Source: Actinomycetota bacterium (GTDB lineage Bacteria > Actinomycetota > Thermoleophilia > UBA2241). From it: a stretch of 7,704 bases of DNA. Below the pieces are notes generated by a model. That model did not search any database and was not told where the DNA came from. It saw only the letters and a program-made list of their open reading frames with translations. Location: assembly GCA_003132645.1 (NCBI GenBank), contig PKYM01000095.1:1-7704 (forward strand). The letters run 5' to 3'. Below, in pieces: positions 1-7,178 of the stretch; the first letter of the stretch is position 1, and every line of letters begins with the position of its first letter. Position numbers and translations under genes: made by a program.

Positions 1-1268
1 GCCGTGCCGACGGCCACGGCGGCCCTGGCTTCGCCCGACCCGGTGGGCACCCTGTAGGCGCGGAACTGATCGTAGCCCAGGCCGCCGGGCAAGCGGGCCG
101 GCAGGTACAGCGGCAGCCGGCTCGCCTTCTGGAGCGCCCGCCAGGAAGCAACGTGAGCGGGCGTGTCGGTGATGACCGTCTTGCCCGCCTTGCCCTTCCG
201 CGTCACCGACGTTCCCGCGCCGGCCGAACCGGCGGTCCGGGAGACCGCCGGAGCCGCCCTGCCGGTAGCGACGCGGTGCGGCGCCCGCAGGGGATGTAGG
301 AACTGGTGGACCGCACTGCGCACCTGCTGCGGTGTCGCCGTGACATACGAGACGCCGCCGATCGTGGGCGTCGAGCCGTCGATGTGGGTCTGGTAGATGT
401 GGTTGGTGTCGAGTCGCAGCGTCAGCGTGAGAAGCTGGTAGAGCTTCCCCAGACTCGAGATGTCGGAGGTGACGTTGTGCGAGATGACGTTCATCACGGC
501 GAGGAACCGCGGCAGGCTCTGGAGCTGCGCCGAACCGACGAGCTCACGCTTCATCTCCCGCAGGAACATCTGCTGGCGCACGATGCGCGTGAAATCGCCG
601 TTCTGGTCGTGGCGGTAGCGCACCCAGTCGAGCGCCCGCGAACCGTTCAGGCGCTGATAGCCGGGCTGGATGTCGATCGACGCGAAGTTCGTCACGGCCG
701 TGTTGTTGTAGTAGCGGTGGTCGATCATCAGGTAGGCCCCGCCGAGCCGGTTGATGACCTGCTCGAAGCCGTCGAAGTTGATGTCGATGAAGTCGTTCAT
801 GGGCACTCCGAGGAGCTGTTTTACCACCTGCAGCGAGAGCTTGGCGCCGCCCAGCGAGTAGGCGGCGTTGATCTTGTTCTGGCCGTACCCGGGAATGTCG
901 ACCAGCAGGTCACGGGGCACCGAGAGCATCGAAATACTGCCGCTGCGGGGGTCGAGGCGCACCACGATCAGCGTGTCGGAGCGGGCGCCCAGGTCGGGTT
1001 GACCGGCGCGCCGGTCGCTGCCGAGGATGAGGATATCAAGCGGCTTCCCGGGCTTGGACGCCGCGAGTTGCGGTTTGGCGGCCTGGACCTCCCGCGGGTC
1101 GTTACGAGCGACCTGGGCCGCGGTGTGCTGCAGAAAGCCCGCCAGCGCGCCGGCCGTGAGGGCGACGAAGCAGACCAGCGCCAGCACGGACATCTTGAGC
1201 ACGCGCAGCCAGAGACTCTGCTGAGCGGCGGGCACCGGCCCTGCCGTATAGCGTGTGTAGGTGAGCAC
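1..1268 (-). CDS. LCP (LytR-CpsA-Psr) family cell-envelope phosphotransferase, 3' end beyond the window
   Basis: The minus-strand frame is open from a stop at 1368-1370 to base 1, giving 422 codons from the chosen GTG. LCP enzymes transfer lipid-linked anionic or secondary wall polymers onto peptidoglycan outside the membrane. Seen here: a short basic cytoplasmic N-terminus; one membrane helix at about residues 24-46; the LCP core at about 75-250 with ILILGSDRR (79-87), SVPRD (R119, D120), NKINAAY from about 131, and the phosphate-binding cluster R217/R219/D225/R228/R231 followed by QQ; then a helical region to about 340. A Gly/Ala/Ser/Lys/Arg-rich linker follows, then a second region from about W376 with LPLYLPARLPGG, which is not the standard LytR C-terminal domain. 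The GTG at 1266-1268 was chosen for its GAGGG ribosome-binding site and because it leaves a normal signal anchor. The family call is firm; the polymer transferred is unknown. Confidence 0.93.
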   Translation of the reverse strand, partial: MLTYTRYTAGPVPAAQQSLWLRVLKMSVLALVCFVALTAGALAGFLQHTAAQVARNDPREVQAAKPQLAASKPGKPLDILILGSDRRAGQPDLGARSDTLIVVRLDPRSGSISMLSVPRDLLVDIPGYGQNKINAAYSLGGAKLSLQVVKQLLGVPMNDFIDINFDGFEQVINRLGGAYLMIDHRYYNNTAVTNFASIDIQPGYQRLNGSRALDWVRYRHDQNGDFTRIVRQQMFLREMKRELVGSAQLQSLPRFLAVMNVISHNVTSDISSLGKLYQLLTLTLRLDTNHIYQTHIDGSTPTIGGVSYVTATPQQVRSAVHQFLHPLRAPHRVATGRAAPAVSRTAGSAGAGTSVTRKGKAGKTVITDTPAHVASWRALQKASRLPLYLPARLPGGLGYDQFRAYRVPTGSGEARAAVAVGT

Positions 1269-1276
1269 TGCGGGAA

Positions 1277-1281
1277 CCCTC
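1277..1281 (-). promoter_or_regulatory. Ribosome binding site of the LCP gene
   Basis: Read on the minus strand this is GAGGG, ending 8 bases before the GTG at 1266-1268. It favours that start over the later in-frame GTG at 1233-1235 or ATG at 1191-1193, the last of which would remove the basic residues before the membrane helix. Confidence 0.55.
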
Positions 1282-1354
1282 GCTCGTGCGATGTGGCTGG
1301 CTGACTGACGTTTCTTGTACCCGCTCGAAGGAGGACCTACGTCGTGGTCGCCGA

Positions 1355-1374
1355 CGCCATAACATCGTCATAAC
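1355..1374 (-). promoter_or_regulatory. Phased direct repeats in the 153-base gap upstream of the LCP gene
   Basis: The 153 bases between the stop of the spermidine-synthase-like gene (1422) and the LCP start hold no gene I can support. On the minus strand they contain GTTATGACG (1366-1374) and GTTATGGCG (1355-1363), which differ at one base and are offset by 11 bp, about one helical turn. This AT-richer patch lies about 85-105 bases upstream of the LCP start. Tandem half-sites on one face of the helix are typical of operators or activator sites, so this could be a control site for the LCP gene; that is inference. I see no convincing -35/-10 pair and no hairpin followed by a T-run. Confidence 0.3.
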
Positions 1375-1421
1375 AGCAGCTTCATCGTTTTGGCGTCCAC
1401 GGGCGCCGCGCAGTGACGAGC

Positions 1422-3041
1422 TCAGGGCGTGGTCGGCAGGGAGGCTTCGGGGATCTGCCGGCCACGGGCGGCGTAGTCGACGATCATGGCGTCGGTGAGC
1501 CACTCGACCGGCGCCCGGTCGTCGGTCCAGGGGTGAGCCGACGGTCCACGAGGCTGCATCTGGGCAGACAGCAGCCGCGTGAGAGGACGCACCGGCGCCG
1601 GGACGGCGGCGGCGAGGCGGCGGCGCAGCTCAGAGAGCGGCGCCGCCGCCGACAGGCCGACGACGAGACCGTTGAAGCGCAGCGCCGGCCAGACGACGAC
1701 CTGGGGAAACTCAGTCGCCAGCGTGCCGGCGATGCCGGAGACGAGGCGCGCATCGCCGGGCACGGTCGAGACGTTGAGCGCGACGATGCCGCCCGGCGTC
1801 AGACGCCGGCGACACAGCGCGAAGAACTCGCGAGTCGCCAGATAGAAGGGCACGTACGGCTGCCGATAGGCGTCGATCATGATGAGGTCGTAGCGCTTGC
1901 GAGTGGCCTGCAGGTAGGGCCGCGCATCGGCCGTGTAGACCGTGAGACGCGGGATCGCGCCGAGTCCGAAGTAGCGTCGCGCGACGGCCGTGACCTGGGG
2001 GTCGATCTCGACGCCGTCGTAGGCCACTCCGGGGTAGAGCGCGCCGAAGGCGCGCGCCGTGGTGCCGGCCGCGTTACCGAGCATCAGGACCCGCCGCGGC
2101 GGCTGGGCGAGCAGCGGCGGAAGTGTCAGGAACATGTCCCATTCCCCGCCGGTGAACACCGTCCCCGGACGCCAGACGGAGTGCACCGCGTAGCCCTCGT
2201 TCAGGTAGAGGTAGCGCACCGCGTCGGCGCCCGAGCCCCGCTGCACGACCTCGATGAACTGGTAGCGCGACTCGCCTTCGTAGATCGCGCCGGTCTCCGC
2301 CTTCACGAGACCGGGGGGCACGAGAAGCAAAAGAACCAGGGCGACTGCCACCACGAACCAGCGCCGGCCCAGCAGCATCGCACCGGCCAGGGCGACGATG
2401 GCCGCCGTGCCGAGCAGCGTACGCTGGGTGCCGATCAGCGGGATGGTGAGAAGCGCCGGTACGAACGTGCCGATCAGGCTGCCGGCGGTGGAGAGCGCGA
2501 AGACGCGGCCGGCGGTCGCGCCAGCCGCGTCGAGACCCGGCAGCGCAAGACGGATGGCGAGCGGCGTCACCATGCCGAGCAGCACGACCGGCGGCGCGAA
2601 GAGTAGCAGCGAAGCTATGAACGAGCCGATCACGGCGCCGGCCGACAGTCGCGCGAGGCCGCCGATGGAGAGATCGAGAAAGGGCCTCGCGACGAACGGC
2701 AGCGCAGCGATCAGAAGCGCCGCCGCGAGCACGATGAAGCCCAGCAGGCGGGCGCTCGGTCGCGCGTCGGCGAGGCGCCCGCCGAACCAGTACCCGAGCG
2801 CCAGAGCGGCCAGGATGAGGCCGATGATGTTGGCCCAGACCACGGTCGACGACCCATAGAAGGGAGCCAGCAGACGCGAGGCGCAGATCTCGGTCGCCAT
2901 CGCGCCGATGCCGGTGAGAAAGACGAGCGGCATGAGCGCTCGCGGCGGTCGCGCGCGTTGTGGGCCGGCCGTGACGGCGGGCGGCGGCCTCGAAGAGTCC
3001 GCTTCGCGGCTGCTCGCCTGCTGTTCCAGAGACTGGGTCAC
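1422..3041 (-). CDS. Membrane-anchored spermidine-synthase-like protein (fused transporter-like/SAM-binding domain)
   Basis: 539 residues from a GTG start, with GGGAG (3051-3055) 9 bases upstream. After a polar N-terminus of about 33 residues come about seven hydrophobic segments (near 36-54, 65-87, 97-118, 133-158, 175-203, 207-224 and 227-244). The soluble part resembles polyamine aminopropyltransferases: YQFIEVVQ (260-267), the SAM-site loop VLMLGNAAGT (318-327), acidic ribose-binding GVEID (E345), TADARPYL (370-377) and LIMIDAY (D390). This layout matches proteins annotated as fused MFS/spermidine synthase. The GGDG-type gate motif of true spermidine synthase is replaced by GNAAG, and the Asp-Ser/Thr-x-Asp segment reads DAYRQP. 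Aminopropyl transfer is therefore doubtful, and a different SAM-dependent reaction at the membrane is as likely. It lies 30 bases after the oxidoreductase gene, probably in the same operon. Confidence 0.88.
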   Translation of the reverse strand: MTQSLEQQASSREADSSRPPPAVTAGPQRARPPRALMPLVFLTGIGAMATEICASRLLAPFYGSSTVVWANIIGLILAALALGYWFGGRLADARPSARLLGFIVLAAALLIAALPFVARPFLDLSIGGLARLSAGAVIGSFIASLLLFAPPVVLLGMVTPLAIRLALPGLDAAGATAGRVFALSTAGSLIGTFVPALLTIPLIGTQRTLLGTAAIVALAGAMLLGRRWFVVAVALVLLLLVPPGLVKAETGAIYEGESRYQFIEVVQRGSGADAVRYLYLNEGYAVHSVWRPGTVFTGGEWDMFLTLPPLLAQPPRRVLMLGNAAGTTARAFGALYPGVAYDGVEIDPQVTAVARRYFGLGAIPRLTVYTADARPYLQATRKRYDLIMIDAYRQPYVPFYLATREFFALCRRRLTPGGIVALNVSTVPGDARLVSGIAGTLATEFPQVVVWPALRFNGLVVGLSAAAPLSELRRRLAAAVPAPVRPLTRLLSAQMQPRGPSAHPWTDDRAPVEWLTDAMIVDYAARGRQIPEASLPTTP

Positions 3042-3071
3042 GGGGTCACACTCCCGCCGCGCGAGCCCAGC

Positions 3072-4439
3072 TCACGACGCGAGTTGCTCGGCGGCCGCGA
3101 CGTAGACCTCGGCGAAGGTCGGAAACTGGAACATCGTGTCGCGCAGGAAGCTTGCCGTCAGCGCAGCGCGCACCGCCAGCGCCCCGACGTGGATCCACTC
3201 GCTGGCGAGCGGCCCGACAGCCGTCGCCCCGACGATCACCCCGTCGTCGCCGCGTGAGAGCAGCTTGAGCAGGCCGCGCGGCTCGCGCTCGAAGGTAAAC
3301 GAGCGGCTGACGGCCGACAGCTCGACGGTCGCGACCTTGACGGCCACGCCGACCGCGGACGCCTGCGCCTCGGTGAGGCCGACCGACGCTACCTCAGGGG
3401 CGCTGAACACGACGCGCGGCACCGCCGCGTAGTCGAGCTCGCGCGCCTCGCCGTCGCCGCGCGCGGCGAGGATGTTGGCTGCCACCGCGCGCCCCTGGTA
3501 TTTGGCCACGTGCGTGAACAGCGCGACGCCGGTCACGTCGCCGACCGCCCAGAGGCCGTCCGGTCCGCCCCGCACCCGCCCGTGGGCATCGACGGCGAGA
3601 GCGCGATCGGTGCTCAGCCCGAGCGCCTCGAGGCCGATGTCCGCGACGCGCGGCTGGCGACCGGTGGCCACGACGAACACGGCGGCTTCGACCGTGGAAC
3701 CGTCGGAGAGCGCCGCCACCTTGCCCGCATCGCCGCCCTGGACCGCCTGCACCGTCACGCCCGTCAGCACGCGCACGCCGGCCTGCTCGAGCGCCTTCGT
3801 CAGGAGCTCGCTGGCCTCGGGCTCCTGGCCCGCGAGGATGCGCGGCCCGCGCTGGACGAGCGTGACGGTGGCGCCATAGGCGGCGAAGACCTGGGCGAGC
3901 TCAACGGCCACCGGACCGCCGCCCTGCACCACGACGCTCTCAGGGATCTCGCGCATGGCGGTCGCCTCGCGGTTGGTCCAGTAACCGGCCTCGTTGAGAC
4001 CCGCGACAGGCACGACGACCGGCTCGGAGCCGGTCGCGACGATCACCTGAGGCGCCTCGAGCCGCCGGCCGCCGGCTTCGACCGCCCCAGGCCCCACCAG
4101 CCGGCCAGGCGCCTTGACCACCGTCACTCCCATCTCGCCGTATGCGCCCACCTGCGCTGAGTCGTCGTAGCCGCGCACCATGTAGTCGCGATACTCGGCC
4201 ACCTGCGGCCAGTTCAGGGTGGTCGGGCCGGTGCCGAATCCGCGGCGCGCCGCGATGTCGATCTCGCGCGGCCGCAGCAGGGTCTTGCTGGGCACGCAGG
4301 CCCAGTAGCCGCACTCGCCGCCGATCAGCTCGCGCTCGACCAGCGCGACCTTGAGCCCTCGGGGCGCCAGACGAAACACGGCGACCTCGCCGCCGGGCCC
4401 CGCTCCCAGCACGATCACATCGAAGCGCTCAACGTCCAT
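3072..4439 (-). CDS. FAD/NAD(P)-dependent pyridine nucleotide-disulfide oxidoreductase (dihydrolipoamide dehydrogenase/mercuric reductase-like)
   Basis: 455 residues from an ATG, preceded by GAGAAAGG (4450-4457) 10 bases upstream. Class I flavoprotein disulfide reductases pass electrons from NAD(P)H through FAD to a Cys pair and on to a disulfide or similar acceptor. Seen here: FAD-binding GAGPGG (12-17) with E35 ending the second strand; redox pair C43/C48 in GGECGYWACVPSK; second Rossmann site GGGPVAVE (173-180) followed by LVQR (R197), where the arginine hints at NADPH; ATGRQPR (258-264); second FAD motif WAVGDVTG (297-304); and a dimerisation domain from about 338. Length is normal. The C-terminal HPT...E motif reads FPTFAE (439-444), so the usual general-base His is Phe. 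Substrate is unknown; a typical lipoamide dehydrogenase is unlikely without that His and without neighbouring 2-oxoacid dehydrogenase genes. Confidence 0.92.
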   Translation of the reverse strand: MDVERFDVIVLGAGPGGEVAVFRLAPRGLKVALVERELIGGECGYWACVPSKTLLRPREIDIAARRGFGTGPTTLNWPQVAEYRDYMVRGYDDSAQVGAYGEMGVTVVKAPGRLVGPGAVEAGGRRLEAPQVIVATGSEPVVVPVAGLNEAGYWTNREATAMREIPESVVVQGGGPVAVELAQVFAAYGATVTLVQRGPRILAGQEPEASELLTKALEQAGVRVLTGVTVQAVQGGDAGKVAALSDGSTVEAAVFVVATGRQPRVADIGLEALGLSTDRALAVDAHGRVRGGPDGLWAVGDVTGVALFTHVAKYQGRAVAANILAARGDGEARELDYAAVPRVVFSAPEVASVGLTEAQASAVGVAVKVATVELSAVSRSFTFEREPRGLLKLLSRGDDGVIVGATAVGPLASEWIHVGALAVRAALTASFLRDTMFQFPTFAEVYVAAAEQLAS

Positions 4440-4477
4440 CCGCGATCTGCCTTTCTCGCCGGTCCCGCCGACCGTCC

Positions 4478-4512
4478 ACGCCGCGACCTCTACGCCGCGA
4501 CCTCTATGCCGC
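4478..4512 (-). repeat. 14-bp tandem repeat, 2.5 copies, spanning the ligD stop codon
   Basis: On the minus strand the units are GCGGCATAGAGGTC (4499-4512), GCGGCGTAGAGGTC (4485-4498) and a partial GCGGCGT (4478-4484). The first unit holds the end of ligD, including its TAG stop (4504-4506). The second repeats a TAG-containing copy just downstream. The repeat fills over half of the 64-base gap to the oxidoreductase gene. It looks like replication-slippage duplication; no function is evident. Confidence 0.85.
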
Positions 4513-7176
4513 CCCGCCGGTGTGTCGCGCCGCCACGCCCACCAGGCGCATCATCTCGTCGGTGATCTCCTGGCACGTAGCGGCGTAGCCCTGCCAGGGA
4601 TCGGCCTTCAGCCTCGCCAGGCGGCGTCCGAGGTTGCCCACCGCGTAGCGGTCGGGACGCAGCCTCGCGGTGAGCTCGTCCCAGCGCAACGGAGCGCTCA
4701 CCGGAGCGCCGGCCCGCCGGCGCGTCGAGTAGGGCGCTACGAAGGTGGCGCCGCGCCCGTTGCGCAGGTAGTCGATATACACCTTGCCGGCCCTCTTCTT
4801 GCGCGACATCGTGGCCAGGTAGTGCGCCGGATCGGCGCGCACCATGAGGTCGGCGACCGCGTGAGAGAAGTCCTTGATGTCATCCCAGGGTCGAGTCGGG
4901 CGCAGCGGCACGACCACGTGCAGGCCCTTGCCGCCGCTGGTCTTGACGAAGCAGCTCAGACCGAGCTCTGAGAGCAGGCCGCGCAGAGTAGTGGCCGCCG
5001 CGATCGTCGCCGCGAACGGCAGCTCCTCGGCGGGATCCAGGTCGAAGACCATCCGGTCGGGACGCTCCAGCGTCTCTATGCGCGAACCCCACACATGAAA
5101 TTCGAGCGCGCCCATCTGCACCAGCGCCAGGATGCCGGCCAGCGACTCCACGGCCACGTAGGTGCCCGTGCCGCGGCCCTCGCGGATGGGCACCTCGAGG
5201 ATCGTGTCCGGAAGGTGGTCGGCGGCGTGCTTTTGAAAGAAGCATTGGGCCGCGACACCCTGGGGACAGCGCACCAGCGTGAGAGGGCGGCGAGCGACGT
5301 GAGGCAGGATGCTCTCGGCGACCTCCTCGTAGTAGCGGGCGACCTCGAGCTTCGTCAGGCCGATGTCCGGATACACCACCCGGTCGGGATGGCTGATGGC
5401 GACACCCGCGACCACCACCGAGTCCTTGCCGCGGTCCGTCGGACGTGCGCCGGCCGCGGCACCGCCGCGTCTGCCCGAGGAGCCCGCCGCGCGCGATCCG
5501 CCCACCGGGACCGCGGCCGCTGGCTGCTCGAAGACGACCTCGTCGGCCAGCTTGTCGGCGCGCAGCCCCTCGAACGAGGCGTGGCGCAAGGCGTCGCGGC
5601 CGTTCCAGTTGAGAAACCGAACCTCGGCGACCAGCGACGGTTCGACCCAGCGCACACCGGCGGCCATCCGGCCGGTCGGTGCGTCCAGGCAGGGCGGCTC
5701 GGCGACCACGAGCGCGTCGAGCCGCTCGCGCAGGTCGCGCATCGTCTTCTCGTCCCAGCCCGTGCCCACCCTGCCGGCGCAGCGCACCGGGCCGTCGCGC
5801 CCGTCGTGGAAGCCCACCAGCAGGGCGCCCACGCCGGCGGCATCGTTCGTGCGTTCGGTGAAGCCGGTGATCAGGAACTCCTGGCGTCGCAGGCACTTGG
5901 ACTTGAGCCAGTCGCGGCCGCGCCCCGCACGGTAGGGCGCGTCGGCGCGCTTGGCCACGGCGCCCTCGAGGGCGAGCCCGCAGGCCTGTCGAAAGAACTC
6001 GTCGCCGCGGCCTTCCAGATGGTCGACGAACCTGACGCGGGCGCCGGCGGACTGGCCCGCAAGGAGGCGCCGCAGCGCCTCCTTGCGGGCCACGAGCGGC
6101 GCCCGCGTCAAGTCGAAGCCGTTCAGGTACGCGAGATCGAAGAGGTAGTAGACGATGGCGCCCCGCGGGTCGGTCCCGCTCTGGAGAGCGCTGGCCAGCG
6201 CTCTGAAACTGGTGCGCCCGTCGTCACCGACGTAGACCACCTCGCCGTCGAGCAGCGCCGCCTCGGCCGGCACCCGCCGCAGCGGCTCGATCAAGGTCGG
6301 GAAGTGGCTGGTCCAGTCGGCGCCGCGGCGCGTGAACAGGCGCGCCTGGCCGCCCTCGAGGCGACAGACGACACGGTAGCCGTCGAACTTGATCTCATGG
6401 AGCCAGCCGGCGCCGGGTGGCGGCGCGGAGACGAGCGTCGCCAGCTCGGGTTCGAGGCCGGCGGGCAACCGGGCGCGGCGCGCGCCCTCGATCGCGGCGG
6501 GGTCGAGGCGCGCCGCGAGTCCACCGCCATCCGAGTTCCACACCTGGTCGGCCGCGGAGGCGATCTGCTCGACCGAGCGACCGGTCTTCACGCTGTCGGG
6601 TTTTCGCGCCGTGACGGCGGCCTCCTCCCCGCGGCGCGCCTCGCCGTCGCGCTCCTTGAACAGCAGCCAGTTGTCTTCGTCGCGGGCGGCCTCGCCGCCG
6701 TCGCCGGGCCCCTTCATGCGCACCAGCATCCAACGCCCGCGCAGCTTCTGGCCCTCGAGACGGAATTTGAGCTTGCCCTCCTCGTAGGCCCGGCGCGGAT
6801 CGGCGGCGGTCGCTTCCTCGGGAAACCAGCGCCCCCTGTCCCAGACCATCACGGCGCCGCCACCGTAGTGCCCCTTGGGGATCACGCCCTCGAAATCGGC
6901 GTAGTCGAGGGGATGATCCTCGACGTGCACGGCAAGATGCTTGTCGTCGGGATCGAGACTCGGTCCCTTGGGCACCGCCCAGCTCTTGAGCACCCCGTCG
7001 AGCTCGAGCCTGAAGTCGTAGTGCAATCGCCGCGCGGCGTGCTTTTGCACCACGAAACGGTCGCCCTCGGCGCTCGACCCGACGCGCGGGCCGGGCTCGG
7101 GCGTACGATCCAGCCGGCGCTTGATGCGGTAGCGCTCGAGCGCCGCGGGGTCAGTCGCCGGGGGTCGCTTCGCCAT
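4504..7176 (-). CDS. ligD: ATP-dependent DNA ligase LigD, three-domain NHEJ enzyme (phosphoesterase-ligase-polymerase)
   Basis: 890 residues; one chain that cleans 3' ends, fills gaps and seals double-strand breaks with Ku. Phosphoesterase domain at about 40-180: H46, H52, D54, R56 in KHAARRLHYDFR, then H88 and Y92 in EDHPLDY. Ligase domain at about 245-545: adenylated lysine K263 in EIKFDGYR, RRG (283-285), LDGEVV (E312), FDLAYLNG, EGAVAKR (E404, K409), WLKSK (423-427), and the OB fold with VAEVRF and LRHASFEGLR. A Gly/Ala/Arg-rich linker covers about 552-585. Polymerase (primase-like) domain at about 588-870: FFQKH (646-650), catalytic D712 and D714 in FDLDP, TSGGKGLH (746-753) and D802 in YIDYLRN. 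All catalytic residues I looked for are present. The PE-LIG-POL order is that of Pseudomonas LigD; mycobacterial LigD is POL-PE-LIG. The ATG lies 2 bases after the ku stop with no clear Shine-Dalgarno, which suggests translational coupling. Confidence 0.97.
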   Translation of the reverse strand: MAKRPPATDPAALERYRIKRRLDRTPEPGPRVGSSAEGDRFVVQKHAARRLHYDFRLELDGVLKSWAVPKGPSLDPDDKHLAVHVEDHPLDYADFEGVIPKGHYGGGAVMVWDRGRWFPEEATAADPRRAYEEGKLKFRLEGQKLRGRWMLVRMKGPGDGGEAARDEDNWLLFKERDGEARRGEEAAVTARKPDSVKTGRSVEQIASAADQVWNSDGGGLAARLDPAAIEGARRARLPAGLEPELATLVSAPPPGAGWLHEIKFDGYRVVCRLEGGQARLFTRRGADWTSHFPTLIEPLRRVPAEAALLDGEVVYVGDDGRTSFRALASALQSGTDPRGAIVYYLFDLAYLNGFDLTRAPLVARKEALRRLLAGQSAGARVRFVDHLEGRGDEFFRQACGLALEGAVAKRADAPYRAGRGRDWLKSKCLRRQEFLITGFTERTNDAAGVGALLVGFHDGRDGPVRCAGRVGTGWDEKTMRDLRERLDALVVAEPPCLDAPTGRMAAGVRWVEPSLVAEVRFLNWNGRDALRHASFEGLRADKLADEVVFEQPAAAVPVGGSRAAGSSGRRGGAAAGARPTDRGKDSVVVAGVAISHPDRVVYPDIGLTKLEVARYYEEVAESILPHVARRPLTLVRCPQGVAAQCFFQKHAADHLPDTILEVPIREGRGTGTYVAVESLAGILALVQMGALEFHVWGSRIETLERPDRMVFDLDPAEELPFAATIAAATTLRGLLSELGLSCFVKTSGGKGLHVVVPLRPTRPWDDIKDFSHAVADLMVRADPAHYLATMSRKKRAGKVYIDYLRNGRGATFVAPYSTRRRAGAPVSAPLRWDELTARLRPDRYAVGNLGRRLARLKADPWQGYAATCQEITDEMMRLVGVAARHTGGAA
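6054..6091. repeat. Perfect 17-bp inverted repeat with 4-base loop inside ligD
   Basis: The left arm GGCCCGCAAGGAGGCGC (6054-6070) and the right arm (6075-6091) are exact reverse complements, separated by CGCA. The element is in frame within ligD and encodes about residues 362-374 (ARKEALRRLLAG), an unremarkable helical stretch of the ligase domain. The predicted RNA hairpin would be very stable. Each arm includes AAGGAGG when read on one strand, so a Shine-Dalgarno-like sequence sits within the stem. The palindrome is certain; any role in pausing, mRNA stability or translation is inference. Confidence 0.9.
6185..6204. repeat. Perfect 20-bp palindrome inside ligD
   Basis: AGAGCGCTGG is followed directly by its reverse complement CCAGCGCTCT with no spacer. 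It encodes part of FRALASALQ (about residues 324-332) in the ligase domain, 93 bp from the larger inverted repeat at 6054-6091. A symmetric site this long could bind a dimeric protein, or could arise by chance from Ala/Leu/Ser codons in a GC-rich gene; the sequence does not decide. Confidence 0.8.
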
Positions 7177-7178
7177 GT

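Noticed and set aside
306..1304. Plus-strand open frame of 332 codons at the left end
   Set aside because: It is antisense to the LCP gene, whose minus-strand translation has all the family motifs. The plus-strand product resembles nothing I recognise.
1344..1373. Nine-codon plus-strand mini-ORF (GTG to TAA) preceded by AAGGAGGA at 1328-1335
   Set aside because: The Shine-Dalgarno match and 8-base spacing are good, but no plus-strand gene follows and the peptide is trivial. Chance is the simplest explanation.
1390..1424. Possible terminator after the spermidine-synthase-like gene
   Set aside because: Only about a 4-bp GGCG/CGCC stem is visible and no T-run follows on the minus strand.
1616..1650. 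11-bp inverted repeat with a 13-base loop in the spermidine-synthase-like gene
   Set aside because: The arms are GCC/GGC runs encoding Ala/Arg-rich sequence, so complementarity is expected from composition.
1413..2606. Plus-strand open frame of 397 codons opposite the spermidine-synthase-like gene
   Set aside because: The product is low-complexity Arg/Glu/Asp/Gln-rich, typical of an antisense shadow in GC-rich DNA.
4016..4036. Near-perfect 10-bp inverted repeat in the oxidoreductase gene
   Set aside because: A short GC-rich symmetry within ordinary codons; it serves as background when judging the 17-bp repeat in ligD.
6471..6487. 7-bp inverted repeat GGGCGCG / CGCGCCC in ligD
   Set aside because: All-GC and short; expected by chance at this base composition.
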